The notes: generated by a model from the sequence alone, not told the origin. Positions 9,166-18,791 are shown, counted from the first letter of the stretch. The stretch: DNA of 64,000 nucleotides from JAWKNZ01 sp041391425 (GCA_041391425.1 JAWKNZ010000014.1:29039-93038), one strand, 5' to 3'. Translations and numbers: made by a program.

Positions 9166-10206
9166 ATGCATCCATCTTTGAAAGCTAGAAAGATCATCCA
9201 TGTCGATATGGACTGTTTTTTTGCTGCTGTAGAGATTCGTGATAATCCGTCTTTATTGGGGCAGCCTGTCATAGTTGGAGGTAACCCAAAAAGCAGAGGG
9301 GTTGTTTGCACATGCTCTTATGAGGCAAGAAAATATGGGATTCGATCTGCGATGTCGTGTGCGCAGGCTTACCGGCTATGCCCTAGTGCTGTTTTTTTGC
9401 CTCCAAATTTTGAAAAATATAAGAGGGTTTCTGAGCAGATTAGATCAGTATTTAAATTATTTACTAATTTGGTTGAGCCTGTATCTTTGGATGAAGCTTA
9501 TTTAGATGTTACAAATCATGACCTCTATGCAACAAAAATTGCTGTGTTAATTCGAGAAGAAATTTTTGCGAAGACTTCTCTGACGGCTTCGGCTGGGGTT
9601 GCGCCTAATAAACTCATTGCGAAGATTGCTTCAGATTTGAATAAACCTAATGGGTTGGCGGTCGTTCAACCGCGGCAGGTTCCGGGCTTTATGGAGAAGC
9701 TACCACTCAGGCGTATTTCCGGGATCGGGCCAGCCACTGAGCATAAATTGCATGAGAAGGGTTTGAGAATTTGTTCTGATGTTTGGCCCTTATCTATTGT
9801 TGAATTGGAGGCTATGTTTGGAGGACGGCTTGCAGGTTGGTTGTATGCACGTAGTCGTGGTATTGATGAACGTCCAGTCAAGGTAGAACACATTAGAAAA
9901 TCACTTGGTAGTGAAACAACATTTCCTAGTGATGTTCTTTCTTTTGAACAGGTTATGACGCAGATAGGTAAACTTTCGCATCAAATTTCTAAAAGTATGC
10001 AAGCGAGAGGGCTTGCCGGTCGAACATTAACTTTGAAAATAAAATATGCAGATTTTAAGCAAATTACTAGGTCTAAGACCGTCACCTCTGCTATCGAAGC
10101 TTCTCATGATATTTTTGAAGTTGCGAGAAACTTGATAGTGAAAACTGAAGTGGGTAAGCGTCCTATAAGGCTGGTGGGCATTGCTATTAGTAAGTTGGAA
10201 TCCTAA
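9166..10206 (+). CDS. dinB: DNA polymerase IV (Y-family translesion polymerase)
   Basis: Error-prone Y-family polymerase acting at stalled forks and lesions. Signature blocks: IIHVDMDCFFAAVEIRDNP (first catalytic Asp and steric-gate region), SLDEAYLDVT (catalytic Asp-Glu), the helix-hairpin-helix LRRISGIGPATEHKL, and the little-finger region SLGSETTF. From the ATG at 9166 the protein is 346 aa, close to the family norm. The frame is open back to 9091, but the first residues there (MKRHYTP) are encoded by the arm of a family B repeat, so that start is rejected. The promoter must lie in or next to the repeat. Confidence 0.93.
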   Translation: MHPSLKARKIIHVDMDCFFAAVEIRDNPSLLGQPVIVGGNPKSRGVVCTCSYEARKYGIRSAMSCAQAYRLCPSAVFLPPNFEKYKRVSEQIRSVFKLFTNLVEPVSLDEAYLDVTNHDLYATKIAVLIREEIFAKTSLTASAGVAPNKLIAKIASDLNKPNGLAVVQPRQVPGFMEKLPLRRISGIGPATEHKLHEKGLRICSDVWPLSIVELEAMFGGRLAGWLYARSRGIDERPVKVEHIRKSLGSETTFPSDVLSFEQVMTQIGKLSHQISKSMQARGLAGRTLTLKIKYADFKQITRSKTVTSAIEASHDIFEVARNLIVKTEVGKRPIRLVGIAISKLES

Positions 10207-10370
10207 TTTTAGTAGGTAAAAACTTCCAGGTTTGATTTTAAAAAACAATTGTAAAATAAAGACATCTAGCAAATTGTTGTCGCTTCTGTGTTTTTCCTTT
10301 TATCTGCTCATCTTGTGGTTATGGTTTTGTAAATAACGATTTTCAGACGCTTATCTTTTTATCTATTAAG

Positions 10371-10481
10371 GGGAGCAAAACCTATCATACTGCGTTACGC
10401 CTAAAAAACATTCGTCACTGTACTAAAGGTACTATCTCCTCATTTTTTTTAGGCAAGCCTTGTCTGATAGGTTTTGCTCCC
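10371..10481 (+). repeat. Family C palindromic repeat (copy 1)
   Basis: Perfect 17-base inverted ends GGGAGCAAAACCTATCA / TGATAGGTTTTGCTCCC. They extend outward as ATTAAG...CTTAAT and inward as gcctaaaaaac pairing with ttttttttaggc, with apex ctgtactaaaggtactat. The element is 111 bases. It lies between dinB and the cytochrome gene. An open frame starting at 10460 runs out of this element and is not used as a start. Confidence 0.85.
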
Positions 10482-10561
10482 TCTTAATATGTAGACCAGA
10501 TCACATGTTGTCTTCGGTTGTCTACGTTTTCTTGACATTATTGCTTTTTAAAGGGGAACAT

Positions 10562-12290
10562 ATGGATTTTCTCATTCATGGAAATAGAAGGATAAAATTC
10601 TTTACTCAAGTAATTACCGCCGCTTTCACGTGGCATGCATTGGCTGGGGTTGGTTACGCACAATTTAACCCTTCGGAAGACCAACCATGGCCTGTTGATG
10701 GTTTGGCTAATCCTTATCAACTCGAAGCAGCTGAGTTCGATGCAGCGATTCGGAAAGGAAGGATACATGCTTTGCAATATCCAGTTGAACTTACTGGATT
10801 GAAATTTCCTTATCGGCCTCTCAAAAATGCTTTAGACCATCAGACGCAAATGCCATATAAGAAATTTGCTCTCGCTCTAAGTAAACATTTTACCGGAGTT
10901 GGCTCGTATTCTGATCTAATGGCTTGGGTTGGGCTCTATGATTATCCTGAAGATGAGGGAGAAGGAGCTTATTATATTCCTTTTCCAAACGGCAAAAGGC
11001 CAGATTTTAAAATGGGGGAAACATTTTATCAAGATGGCGGCGATATAGCTGCCTCGGTAAGTTGTGCAGGTTGCCATTCTGGGAATTTGTTTGGGCGAAA
11101 AATTTTAGGAATGACAAATAGGAGGGCTAGAGCTAACGAATTTATCCGACGAGGGGCTTATTTAGCTAAGCCAGTGCCCTCATGGGTATTTAAGAAGGCC
11201 TCTAGGGCGACAGACGGTGAAGAAGCAATTTATAGAGATTTGCGAGAAAATATTTATTTTATTGAGAGCCGTAAACCTAGTGCGCTGGGTTTAGATACGT
11301 CATTAGCGCATGTGGCTTTGTCGCTTTCTCATCGCGAGGAAGATGGGTTAGCAACAAAAAGCACTAGATATCGAAATCACCCTAGGAGCGAAGCATTAAG
11401 AAGTTTTGTTGCTGATAGCAAACCTTTGCCCTGGTGGAACGTTAAATTTAAGAATAAATGGTTGAGCGATGGCTCTGTGATTTCAGGTAATCCAATTTTT
11501 ACTAATATTTTGTGGAATGAGATTGGTCGAGGAACTGACTGGCAGATTTAGAGGAATGGTTGCGAAGGAATGGCAAGGTGATTGAGGAGATTACAACTGC
11601 GGTTTTCTCGGCGCAAGCTCCTCGTTGGACTGATTTTTTGATCCGAAGACGATTAATTTAGAACGTGCTATTCGAGGACAATTTCATTTTAGAAATTACT
11701 GCGGTCGATGTCATGGTGATTATGTAAAAGAGTGGGAGGATAGAGAACTAAACGAGCATGACTTTTTGTCTCCGACTGCAGAGCTTTTGGGAACCAAAAA
11801 GGTGAAATATTTTGCCAATACCTTCACCGTGGATGTTGGCACAGATCCAAATCGTTGGCAAGGCATGAAGTCTTTACTACAGCTAAATGATCTAAATATT
11901 TCGAAAGAATATAATATTGTGATCAAAGTGCAAAAAGGGTATGTGCCCCCACCTTTAGTAGGCATTTGGGCGCGGTGGCCTTATTTTCACAATAATTCTG
12001 TGGCTTCTCTTTGCCAAGTCCTGACGGTATCATCGCAACGGGTGAATGGATTTTGGATGGGGCCTGCGAACGATGCGCAAAGGGATTTCGATTCAAGTTG
12101 TGTAGGCTATCCGCTCGGTGCGGAAACTCCTAAAACTTGGATGCGTTCACGGGAGAATTATTACGACACTAAATTGCCGGGTTTATCAAATGCCGGACAT
12201 GATCGACGGATTTTCCTCGATCAGGATGGAAATGAAATTTTCTCAGAGCAAGATAAATTAGATATTATTGAATTTTTGAAGACGTTATAA
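10562..12290 (+). pseudogene. Di-haem c-type cytochrome (CCP/RoxA-like), interrupted by two frameshifts
   Basis: Exported cytochrome with two CxxCH haem sites: CAGCHSG in the first segment and CGRCHGDY in a segment recovered only after frame correction. The start is ATG 10562 behind aaaggggaac, giving a signal peptide ending near GVGYAQ. The frame breaks at about 11540 (one base short in gactggcag) and again in the T6 run at 11634-11639. Adding one T at each site gives a continuous protein through ADLEEWLRRNGK, RWTDFFDPKTINLERA and PPPLVGIWARWPYFHNNSV to the end at 12290 (about 576 aa). The YVPPPLVGIWARWPYFHN block is typical of di-haem peroxidase and rubber-oxygenase-like periplasmic proteins. 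The substrate is unknown. It may be a real pseudogene or a sequence error. Confidence 0.8.
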
Positions 12291-12291
12291 G

Positions 12292-12918
12292 CTAATTGCA
12301 GCCATAATCGTTGTTTGCACTATCAGATTTATAATATCCGGATAGATATAGAGTGCTTTCATTGCTTTTGGCAAAGTCAATTACTTTGTGAGTTGCATTT
12401 TCATTGTTTACGTCATCACTTTGAAATTCGTATTGATCATTATTTGAAGCGATGATTCTAATTTTACATTTTTTGTCTGTTTTTTTTGTTTGAAGTTTTC
12501 CAACAAATGATAGGATGATTTTGTAATATGTTAAAGGCTGAGTCGGATTATTACATTCCAATTCTATTGTTTTTTCCATTTGTTTTCGAGCTTTCGTAAA
12601 TTCGTTCTTATTTAATAAAATCGTATTACTTTCTATGGCTATGGGAAGTGTGCTGGTTTTTAAATTATTAGCGCAGCTGTTTTTCTTCTCTGAGGGAATA
12701 AATAAGATGTTTGCTCTTTCTATCGATTCAAATTTTTCAGTAGAGCGGTGCTCGCCGACATAGCCACGGATGATTAGTCTCACTTGCTGTTGTGTATTCT
12801 GAGAAATTATAGAGTTTGCCCGCGAATTATCCTCACGTGCTGATCTGTCAGCTGGCTTACAGTTATTTATTGCATATGATATAAGAGCCCAAATCAATAT
12901 TTTCTTTGCTTGGTACAT
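12292..12918 (-). CDS. Exported hypothetical protein, possible lipoprotein
   Basis: 208 aa with an N-terminal hydrophobic stretch ending ISYAINNC. The cysteine could be a lipidation site, but the -1 to -3 residues (INN) are poor, so a plain lipoprotein call is uncertain. The mature part is polar and Asn/Lys-rich with a cysteine pair (LECNN and KKCKIRI). I recognise no family. An AGGAGA ribosome binding site precedes the ATG. It converges tail to tail with the cytochrome gene, with one base between the stops. Confidence 0.65.
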   Translation of the reverse strand: MYQAKKILIWALISYAINNCKPADRSAREDNSRANSIISQNTQQQVRLIIRGYVGEHRSTEKFESIERANILFIPSEKKNSCANNLKTSTLPIAIESNTILLNKNEFTKARKQMEKTIELECNNPTQPLTYYKIILSFVGKLQTKKTDKKCKIRIIASNNDQYEFQSDDVNNENATHKVIDFAKSNESTLYLSGYYKSDSANNDYGCN

Positions 12919-13070
12919 TAGGAGGTCTCCTGTAGGTTAATATGCCAATTAAGAAGTTTTATTCCGAGCGTAATTACAACATGATTCAATAGATACGAGG
13001 TAGAAGAGGATTATCTTCTGTCTACGCATTTTTGAATATATATTTATAATGAACAGTTTATTAAAAAGAT

Positions 13071-13520
13071 TTATTTAACGCTAATCTTAATTGTTGATTC
13101 TGTTTCAGTAAGATGCCAGCCACGTTTTTTTATGGCATATTTAAAAGCCATATATGATTCGCTTGCAGTGGCGTTTATTGGTAGAGCGATCTCAACAGGA
13201 CCTCTAATCTGTCTATTTAAAATAATTTTTTTATCTGTCCAAACAGATACATCGGCGACTAATGCCATGATGTCTATTTTTTCAGAAACACCATCACCTT
13301 TTTTACCATGATCGGTTTGATTTTCTTTTATAGACAGGGTGAGGGTGGCTTTATCGTTCTTTTTAGATGTGCCTTTGTAATATAATGAGTTATGGCTGTT
13401 ATTGCTATTGGATTGGTTTTGTTGCATTGAATTTTGAGAAGAAACACCGCAAGAGTTGAGTAAAATGATACTAGATAGACTAAAGCACCTAAGTATCTGT
13501 TTCATATTTACTTCAACCAT
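13071..13520 (-). CDS. Small lipoprotein with a secretin-type (GspD N-domain-like) C-terminal domain
   Basis: The ATG at 13520 is chosen because AAGGAG lies seven bases upstream. The frame is open further back without a site. The lipobox is LNSC. A short Ser/Asn/Gln tether leads to about 75 residues, DIMALVADVSVWTDKKIIL...IRGPVEIALPI...AYMxFKYAIKKRGWHL..., ending TIKI. This matches the pattern of a type II/III secretin N-domain (DIR.VVR.ISE.TGKNII.D..VKG.VT......AY..FL..L...G.......IKI). It has no secretin pore domain and no neighbouring secretion genes, so it is an orphan N-domain on a lipid anchor. The domain assignment is by pattern only. Confidence 0.7.
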   Translation of the reverse strand: MVEVNMKQILRCFSLSSIILLNSCGVSSQNSMQQNQSNSNNSHNSLYYKGTSKKNDKATLTLSIKENQTDHGKKGDGVSEKIDIMALVADVSVWTDKKIILNRQIRGPVEIALPINATASESYMAFKYAIKKRGWHLTETESTIKISVK

Positions 13521-13813
13521 GATCTTACTCCTTAAGTAGCGGAATAACCCTGCTTTTTTCTCTTTCAGCATTTAAACACTTCGCACATCAGACGGCTCTT
13601 TTCGTGAGTCGCTTCATAACAAATGAAGTTGAAAGGTTTTTTTTCACTTCTACAGGGAATTCTAGCATAAAAGATCTATGCGGTCATGCTTTTTTATCTG
13701 TTTTAAAAATTTATTAAATAATTTTAGTGTATTGATTATTTTTATGATGTTTTAAATAGAATTTAATATTAATTTATTTGAAAAACATAATAATATAAAT
13801 TATATATAATTTT

Positions 13814-14644
13814 ATGTGTGTGAATTTTTTATCATCTATAATATTTTTTATAGTTATCGCATTTAATAACTCATGCTTCGCGTTTACTGAAGTTAGTGTC
13901 AGAAAGACTGAAGTGTTAATCCTTCTATCAGAAGGGGATGATTTAGGTCATGCTGTAAACTCTATATCTTCTTTTGAGGATGGCTTAGCTAAGTCTGTTT
14001 TGGCGGGTGCTGTTTGGTGGCAGGATAATAGGGAAGGGCTTGAAGGTTGGCAGAAATACAATTTTTCGAAGAGGGCATTTAACCGCTTAGAAAGCGGAGC
14101 TTTAACACTGAATAACCTGTCTTTTAAGCAAAATTTTTGCTCTTTTTTATCGGTAGTGGCAAGAGAATTTGACCCTACATATCATAACTTCATATTTTTG
14201 AATTTAAATTATGCCTCTAAGAAGGACATGCAAGACTGTCTGCAACAAGCGCATTTAAAATTAGGTATGAATTTTTCTTTGCTTCTTACTAGTTCTCAAC
14301 ATTATAGAGGGTATGAGGTTTTTTTGCCGGCTTCTTCAGGTGCGCGTCTTGACTTTAAAAATTATAGATTAGGACGTATAAAGGATTTACCACTTACAAG
14401 CTTGTTGGCGGTAGGTTTTCTTTCTTCTCGCATATACCACTATTTTTTAGCACAGAGTTCTAATCGCTTCGCTAGGAAATTATCTGATATTAAGTTAAGA
14501 GATATTTTGATTACTGTGACGATGCTGTTTCTAGCAATGCTTGTCATTTTCTTGGCTTATGAGCGTTTGTCAATGCGCCGTAGACGACGCACTATCGTTT
14601 TAGAAAGGGAGAGTTTGGAGTTTAAAAGGCTTTCTGATTTATAA
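13814..14644 (+). CDS. Exported protein with C-terminal transmembrane anchor, unknown function
   Basis: 276 aa. N-terminal signal sequence (FLSSIIFFIVIAFNNSCFA), then a periplasmic region of about 190 residues with cysteines, then one hydrophobic segment ILITVTMLFLAMLVIFLAY. An Arg-rich cytoplasmic tail (RLSMRRRRRTIVLERE) completes a standard inside-positive topology. I recognise no domain. The ATG lacks a clear ribosome binding site and the upstream 200 bases are extremely AT-rich. It converges with the lytic transglycosylase gene, ten bases apart. Confidence 0.65.
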   Translation: MCVNFLSSIIFFIVIAFNNSCFAFTEVSVRKTEVLILLSEGDDLGHAVNSISSFEDGLAKSVLAGAVWWQDNREGLEGWQKYNFSKRAFNRLESGALTLNNLSFKQNFCSFLSVVAREFDPTYHNFIFLNLNYASKKDMQDCLQQAHLKLGMNFSLLLTSSQHYRGYEVFLPASSGARLDFKNYRLGRIKDLPLTSLLAVGFLSSRIYHYFLAQSSNRFARKLSDIKLRDILITVTMLFLAMLVIFLAYERLSMRRRRRTIVLERESLEFKRLSDL

Positions 14645-14653
14645 ACGAAACTT

Positions 14654-15817
14654 CTAACTACGAACCCGTTTTAGCAGGATATTCCAGTCTTGATAACGGA
14701 AGTTGTTGCGATCAATTGGTAGGTTATTGTCCCTTTGGAATTGTTCTACTATTACAGTGGTGTCGTTGCCGTAATAGCCATCTACGGTAATCGGGTAGCC
14801 AAGATATTTTAATAGACTTTGTAAAACACGTACATCTTCTGATTTTTCAGGGCGTCCTTTGCTAAATCCGTCCAAGTATTTTAAATAAACGTCGTCTAAG
14901 CTGACAATTGTTTCCCCATCATAAGAGGATTCTGAGTTGTCATTAAATGTTGTTGAGCTACTGCCTTTGCTTTCTTGGGCATAAGATTTACTGTTATTCA
15001 GTCCAAGTTTCTTCGCAGTATTCATGACTTTATCAGCATATCTTGAGCTTCGAACTCCAGGCTCACCGTTATAAAGTCGTAGAGCATGGATGTATATCGA
15101 ATTCATTTGGCGGTTGCTGGAGTAAGTATATGCCAACAAGGTTTTAAGCATGACAGCGCCATAGACTAATGCACGGTTGGAATCATTTCTTAGAACTGAT
15201 TTTATCTCGTTAATACTACGATAGTATTTCCATAGGTGCATGGCTGAATTTGATTTTAGTGTTGTAGGGACACAGGATGCAATGATTTTATCAAAATAAT
15301 TTGTGACTTCTTTTCTAGCGTGGCGTGTTCCCCTCGCACCTAGTTGGTCATTTACCTCTCTAATTCCAGAACTGGTAAATTGTGTTAGCCCAACAGCTCC
15401 TGTAGGGCTTACGGCTGATATTTTAAAATTTGATTCTGTATCGATAAGTCCTGCGTAGATAAATGGATCGATTCCAAAGCAATCGGATACACTAATGATT
15501 TTCTGCGCAAGCGTTTTTGACGAGCTTGCAGATGATTTGCTTTGTTGTTGAATATAGGCGCTAAGCATGTTTGCATTAATCGAAGAGTTTATTGTCATAT
15601 TTTGGTTTACGTTGCTTTCTTTGACAAAATAACCTTTGACTTTGGTGTTATCGTCTTCTCTAACTGGTTCGTCATAATCGCTGCCACACGAATCTAAGAC
15701 TAAAACTAAAGCCATCATATATAATGGTTTAATCAGTGAAAGTGTTAGCGTTTTTACTAAGCACTCTTTAATCGCTATTAGTTTACACAGGATTAATTTT
15801 GCTTGAATGGAGAACAT
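14654..15817 (-). CDS. Lytic transglycosylase lipoprotein with peptidoglycan-binding domain
   Basis: Cell-wall hydrolase that cleaves the MurNAc-GlcNAc bond. Start at ATG 15817 with GAGG upstream. The lipobox is LDSC. The SLT domain (~100-250) shows the catalytic Glu in GLIDTESNF followed by AVSPTGAVGLTQFTSSGI. The C-terminal ~65 residues form a PG_binding_1 domain (VLQSLLKYLGYPITVDGYYG..TTVIVEQFQ). A Ser-rich linker joins them. The protein is expected to be periplasmic, anchored to a membrane, and involved in peptidoglycan remodelling. The frame is open upstream to 15883 but that extension has no binding site. Confidence 0.88.
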   Translation of the reverse strand: MFSIQAKLILCKLIAIKECLVKTLTLSLIKPLYMMALVLVLDSCGSDYDEPVREDDNTKVKGYFVKESNVNQNMTINSSINANMLSAYIQQQSKSSASSSKTLAQKIISVSDCFGIDPFIYAGLIDTESNFKISAVSPTGAVGLTQFTSSGIREVNDQLGARGTRHARKEVTNYFDKIIASCVPTTLKSNSAMHLWKYYRSINEIKSVLRNDSNRALVYGAVMLKTLLAYTYSSNRQMNSIYIHALRLYNGEPGVRSSRYADKVMNTAKKLGLNNSKSYAQESKGSSSTTFNDNSESSYDGETIVSLDDVYLKYLDGFSKGRPEKSEDVRVLQSLLKYLGYPITVDGYYGNDTTVIVEQFQRDNNLPIDRNNFRYQDWNILLKRVRS

Positions 15818-16230
15818 AACTAGAACCTCAGGATCAACTACAGTCAGCCGTGGGGGTATTTCAACATTAACTATTGAACGCAATAGCGCGTTCAGTCCAC
15901 TTATCGGTAAAATGGCGTTTTTATCGCATAAATGCTTAGGTTTTTAAAGAAAACATAAACAAAAAAAGGGCCTTACTGGAATTTAGTCTTTTCATTATTA
16001 TGGCAAATTTTTGCACTTTATGTAGCTAACTTCAGGCCTAAGGTGAGTGATATTTGAACCATTTTGAGTTATTTAACACTACTAAATTTTGTTAATTATT
16101 TAGAATCATTGTATCTATTCGTATTTATACCGTTGTTTGCTACTTCTGTTTTGGCTTGCTATTTGCAGCCATACTATCCGGTTTTATAGATGCTGGTTAG
16201 TTTAAATCCTTTTAAATAGGAGACGGTATT
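15818..16230. other. Divergent promoter region (transglycosylase / hsp20)
   Basis: About 410 bases without a gene. It carries the promoters of the leftward transglycosylase and the rightward hsp20 gene. I see no clear heat-shock operator (no CIRCE-type long inverted repeat), and I do not call specific promoter boxes. Confidence 0.5.
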
Positions 16231-16707
16231 ATGTTTGGCTCGAGAAAAAACCAATTGGCCAAGCGTCGCTTGGGGAGGCCGCTTTCTTTTGAAGATCGCA
16301 TGCTTGAAGATCAATTTGATGATTATTTTGGCCGGCATCTTCTTTCGTCATTTGAAGGATCGAGGTTGGATGGGATGAATTTTAATCCTGATATCGAGAT
16401 GACAGAAAATCAAGGACAGTTGATGGTAACAGCTGAACTTCCCGGGATGGGACGAGAGGATGTCGATGTGCATTTAGAAAAGAATTGTTTGGTTATAGAA
16501 GGGAAAAAAAGTTTTGATGAAGAGCGGGATGAGGAGGGAAGGTATTATTCTGAAAGATCGTATGGTTATTTTAAGAGAGAAATCCCCATTCCTTTCGAAG
16601 CGGATGAAGAACGAGTGTCTGCAAGGATGAAAGATGGTGTATTGTCAATAAAGCTAATAAAGCGTGAGAATTCTCAAGATGGAACTAGACGAATTGATAT
16701 CCGTTGA
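16231..16707 (+). CDS. Small heat-shock protein (Hsp20/alpha-crystallin family)
   Basis: ATP-independent holdase chaperone that binds unfolding proteins in the cytoplasm. The alpha-crystallin domain covers residues ~50-150: PDIEMTENQGQLMVTAELPG, an ERSYGYFKREIPIP block and the GVLSIKL motif near the end. A short C-terminal tail follows. Length 158 aa is normal. AGGAGA lies eight bases before the ATG. A strong terminator follows, so it is probably monocistronic. Confidence 0.93.
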   Translation: MFGSRKNQLAKRRLGRPLSFEDRMLEDQFDDYFGRHLLSSFEGSRLDGMNFNPDIEMTENQGQLMVTAELPGMGREDVDVHLEKNCLVIEGKKSFDEERDEEGRYYSERSYGYFKREIPIPFEADEERVSARMKDGVLSIKLIKRENSQDGTRRIDIR

Positions 16708-16787
16708 TAGGGCTTTTAGAAAGGAGGGGGTACTCTTATCTGCTTACTATCAGAGATACTCTTAAATAGTTAGATGCTTAGCTTGAG

Positions 16788-16837
16788 GGAGAAAAATTAC
16801 TCTTGTATTTCGAGTAGTTTTCTCCTTTTGTTGTTTT
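16788..16837 (+). terminator. Rho-independent terminator after hsp20
   Basis: Stem GGAGAAAA-TTACTC pairing with GAGTA-TTTTCTCC, with a nine-base loop, followed by TTTTGTTGTTTTG on the plus strand. It is about 80 bases after the hsp20 stop. Confidence 0.8.
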
Positions 16838-16970
16838 GTTAGTAGCACATGTATTGAAAAGACTTGACTAAGATTTTTTGCTATGCCGCGATTATACCCT
16901 TTATTTTAAGTAGATTACTATCACTTTTGCTTTTACTTAATGAACTGTGATGCTCGAAGGAGGTATTTAT

Positions 16971-18278
16971 ATGAGCTTTTTAAGCAAGCGTTATAGAGAT
17001 CAAAAAGACATGAACAAAGGAAGACAAGCTGAAGATAGTAAGTCTGAAGCAGGAGTTAATGTTTTTTTGAGTCGAGCTTTGCATCATCTGGCAAATATTC
17101 AAGATGAGTTGCACATGTTTTACTGCTTGCCTAAGCGTGAGGTGAGGGTTCAGCTAGTATTAGATAGTAATGATAAAATGAAGGTTTTTGAAGGCTTTCG
17201 TGTTCAGCATAATAATGCATTGGGCCCTTATAAAGGCGGACTACGCTACCATCCTACAGCAAGTATGCAGCATTTTCGTACCATGGCCTCACTTATGACC
17301 TGGAAGTGTGCTTTGGTCGGGATACCTTTTGGAGGAGCAAAAGGTGGGATCGCTTGTGATCCTAAAGCCCTTACGGCAGAGGAGTTGGAGACTCTTACGA
17401 AAAAGTATGTGGAACAGATGATGCCTATTATCGGTCCTAAAATAGATGTGCCTGCACCAGATATGGGGACCAATGCTCAGGTAATGGCTTGGGTTTACGA
17501 GGAATATTCAAAAATGCACGGAGACGAGCCTGCGGTCGTTACGGGGAAACCTCTTGAGCTTTCCGGGTCGTTTGGTCGCGAGTCAGCAACGGGAAATGGG
17601 GTAGCGTACATAGCAAAGTGGGCTACCGAGGCATCGGAGCTAAGCCTTAGCAATGCAAAAATTGTGATCCAAGGATTTGGTAATGTCGGACAGTTTGCAG
17701 CAAAAAAATTGGTGGAGCTTGGAGCACAAGTTGTTGCTATCAGTGATAGTAGCGGTGGGGTTTATAGCTCTTCAGGCTTGAATGTAGAAAAATTATTAGA
17801 ATTTAAAAACTATGAAAAGGGCAGTTTGAATGAATGGGATGGTGAATGTGAGAAAATTACAAACGAAGATTTAATGCAGCTAGAGTGTGATTTATTAGTG
17901 CCTGCAGCGTTGGGTAATGTGATTACAGATATAAATGCCAATGCTATCAAAGCAAAGATGATAGTAGAGGGTGCGAATGATCCGATAAGTGCAGAGGCTC
18001 AAGATTTTCTTGAATCAAAAGGGGTTGTTATTATTCCTGATATATTAGCAAACGCAGGGGGTGTTCTCGTTAGCTATTTTGAATGGGCGCAAAATCTCCA
18101 ACATTTTCAATGGAATGTTGAAAAAGTTGAGGAGAATTTTCGTGAAATGTTGAAAAAGGCTTGGAAAGAAACTGCAGAAAAACATAGAAGTTTAAAAGTT
18201 AACTACCGGACTGCCGCGTATTGTATTGCTTTAGAGCGGGTCCATAAGGCAAGTCAGTTGCGTGGATACCATGGTTGA
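16971..18278 (+). CDS. Glutamate dehydrogenase (Glu/Leu/Phe/Val dehydrogenase family)
   Basis: Reversible NAD(P)-dependent oxidative deamination of glutamate to 2-oxoglutarate and ammonia. Substrate-domain motifs are YKGGLRYHP, the catalytic-Lys block GIPFGGAKGGI, PAPDMGTNAQVMAWV and SGSFGRESATGNGV. The Rossmann domain starts IVIQGFGNVGQFAA, and DILANAGGVLVSYFEW follows. The start is ATG 16971, which has GAAGGAGG eight bases upstream. The longer open frame from 16947 lacks a site. At 435 aa it fits the hexameric small GDH type. A family C repeat begins one base after its stop. Confidence 0.92.
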   Translation: MSFLSKRYRDQKDMNKGRQAEDSKSEAGVNVFLSRALHHLANIQDELHMFYCLPKREVRVQLVLDSNDKMKVFEGFRVQHNNALGPYKGGLRYHPTASMQHFRTMASLMTWKCALVGIPFGGAKGGIACDPKALTAEELETLTKKYVEQMMPIIGPKIDVPAPDMGTNAQVMAWVYEEYSKMHGDEPAVVTGKPLELSGSFGRESATGNGVAYIAKWATEASELSLSNAKIVIQGFGNVGQFAAKKLVELGAQVVAISDSSGGVYSSSGLNVEKLLEFKNYEKGSLNEWDGECEKITNEDLMQLECDLLVPAALGNVITDINANAIKAKMIVEGANDPISAEAQDFLESKGVVIIPDILANAGGVLVSYFEWAQNLQHFQWNVEKVEENFREMLKKAWKETAEKHRSLKVNYRTAAYCIALERVHKASQLRGYHG

Positions 18279-18279
18279 T

Positions 18280-18402
18280 TTAACGGGGGCAAAACCTATG
18301 ATAGCTGCGTTGCTTTCGTCTCTGCGCTGCTCATGTACCCATATGTACACTGTGCTGCTCGTTCCTCTGCGTCTTGCTCTTCATAGGTTTTACTCCTGTT
18401 AA
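18280..18402 (+). repeat. Family C palindromic repeat (copy 2)
   Basis: Outer arms TTAACGGGGGCAAAACCTAT / ATAGGTTTTACTCCTGTTAA form an imperfect inverted repeat of 22 bases that matches copy 1 in the AAAACCTAT core. The apex is catgtacccatatgtacactg, nearly the family A apex, although the arms differ from family A. The interior between arm and apex differs from copy 1. It directly abuts the end of the glutamate dehydrogenase gene and may act as its terminator or 3' stabiliser (inference). Confidence 0.8.
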
Positions 18403-18596
18403 TAAGACGAGAGGATGAGTTTTAAACTCTATTCTCTCGATGTTTTTTGTGGGGTTTTATTAGAGCTCTATGTTAGCTAGCTTCCGGTGAGCTATCTTGC
18501 AGCTCAATGTATATCTGTTGGCTCTTATTTCTTGAAGTGAAGTCACAGTTGCCATTCCTGGTTGCGGTTTCACTTTAGCAATAGTTGGGATGTTCT

Positions 18597-18791
18597 TTAT
18601 CTTTTTTTGGCTTTAAATCCATAAAGCTCGGCTAATGCTTTTTCGTCTTTGGCAATGATTGGCCTGGGTGGATACCAACTGGCTTGGCTGTCGAAGCTTT
18701 TTAATGGGTCACCTTCTCGCATTCTGCGAATAAGCTCTAAGTTATGTTTTTTTCTAAGATCTTTAGTGCTTTTAATTGGATTTTTTCCCAT
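18597..18791 (-). CDS. Small basic protein, unknown
   Basis: 64 aa, Lys/Arg-rich, no signal peptide or transmembrane segment. It is supported by an AGGAGGG ribosome binding site about eight bases before the ATG. Readable landmarks are ELIRRMREGDP, SWYPPRPII and LAELYGFKAKKR. I recognise no family. An overlapping frame on the plus strand (18649-18846) has no such site and is regarded as a shadow. Confidence 0.6.
   Translation of the reverse strand: MGKNPIKSTKDLRKKHNLELIRRMREGDPLKSFDSQASWYPPRPIIAKDEKALAELYGFKAKKR

Noticed and set aside
13071..13520. Complete type II secretion gene
   Set aside because: Only an N-domain-like segment is present; no pore domain or gsp neighbours.
16838..16970. 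Sigma-70 promoter for the glutamate dehydrogenase gene (ttgact ... tatacc)
   Set aside because: Spacing between the two boxes is about 22 bases, too long to support.
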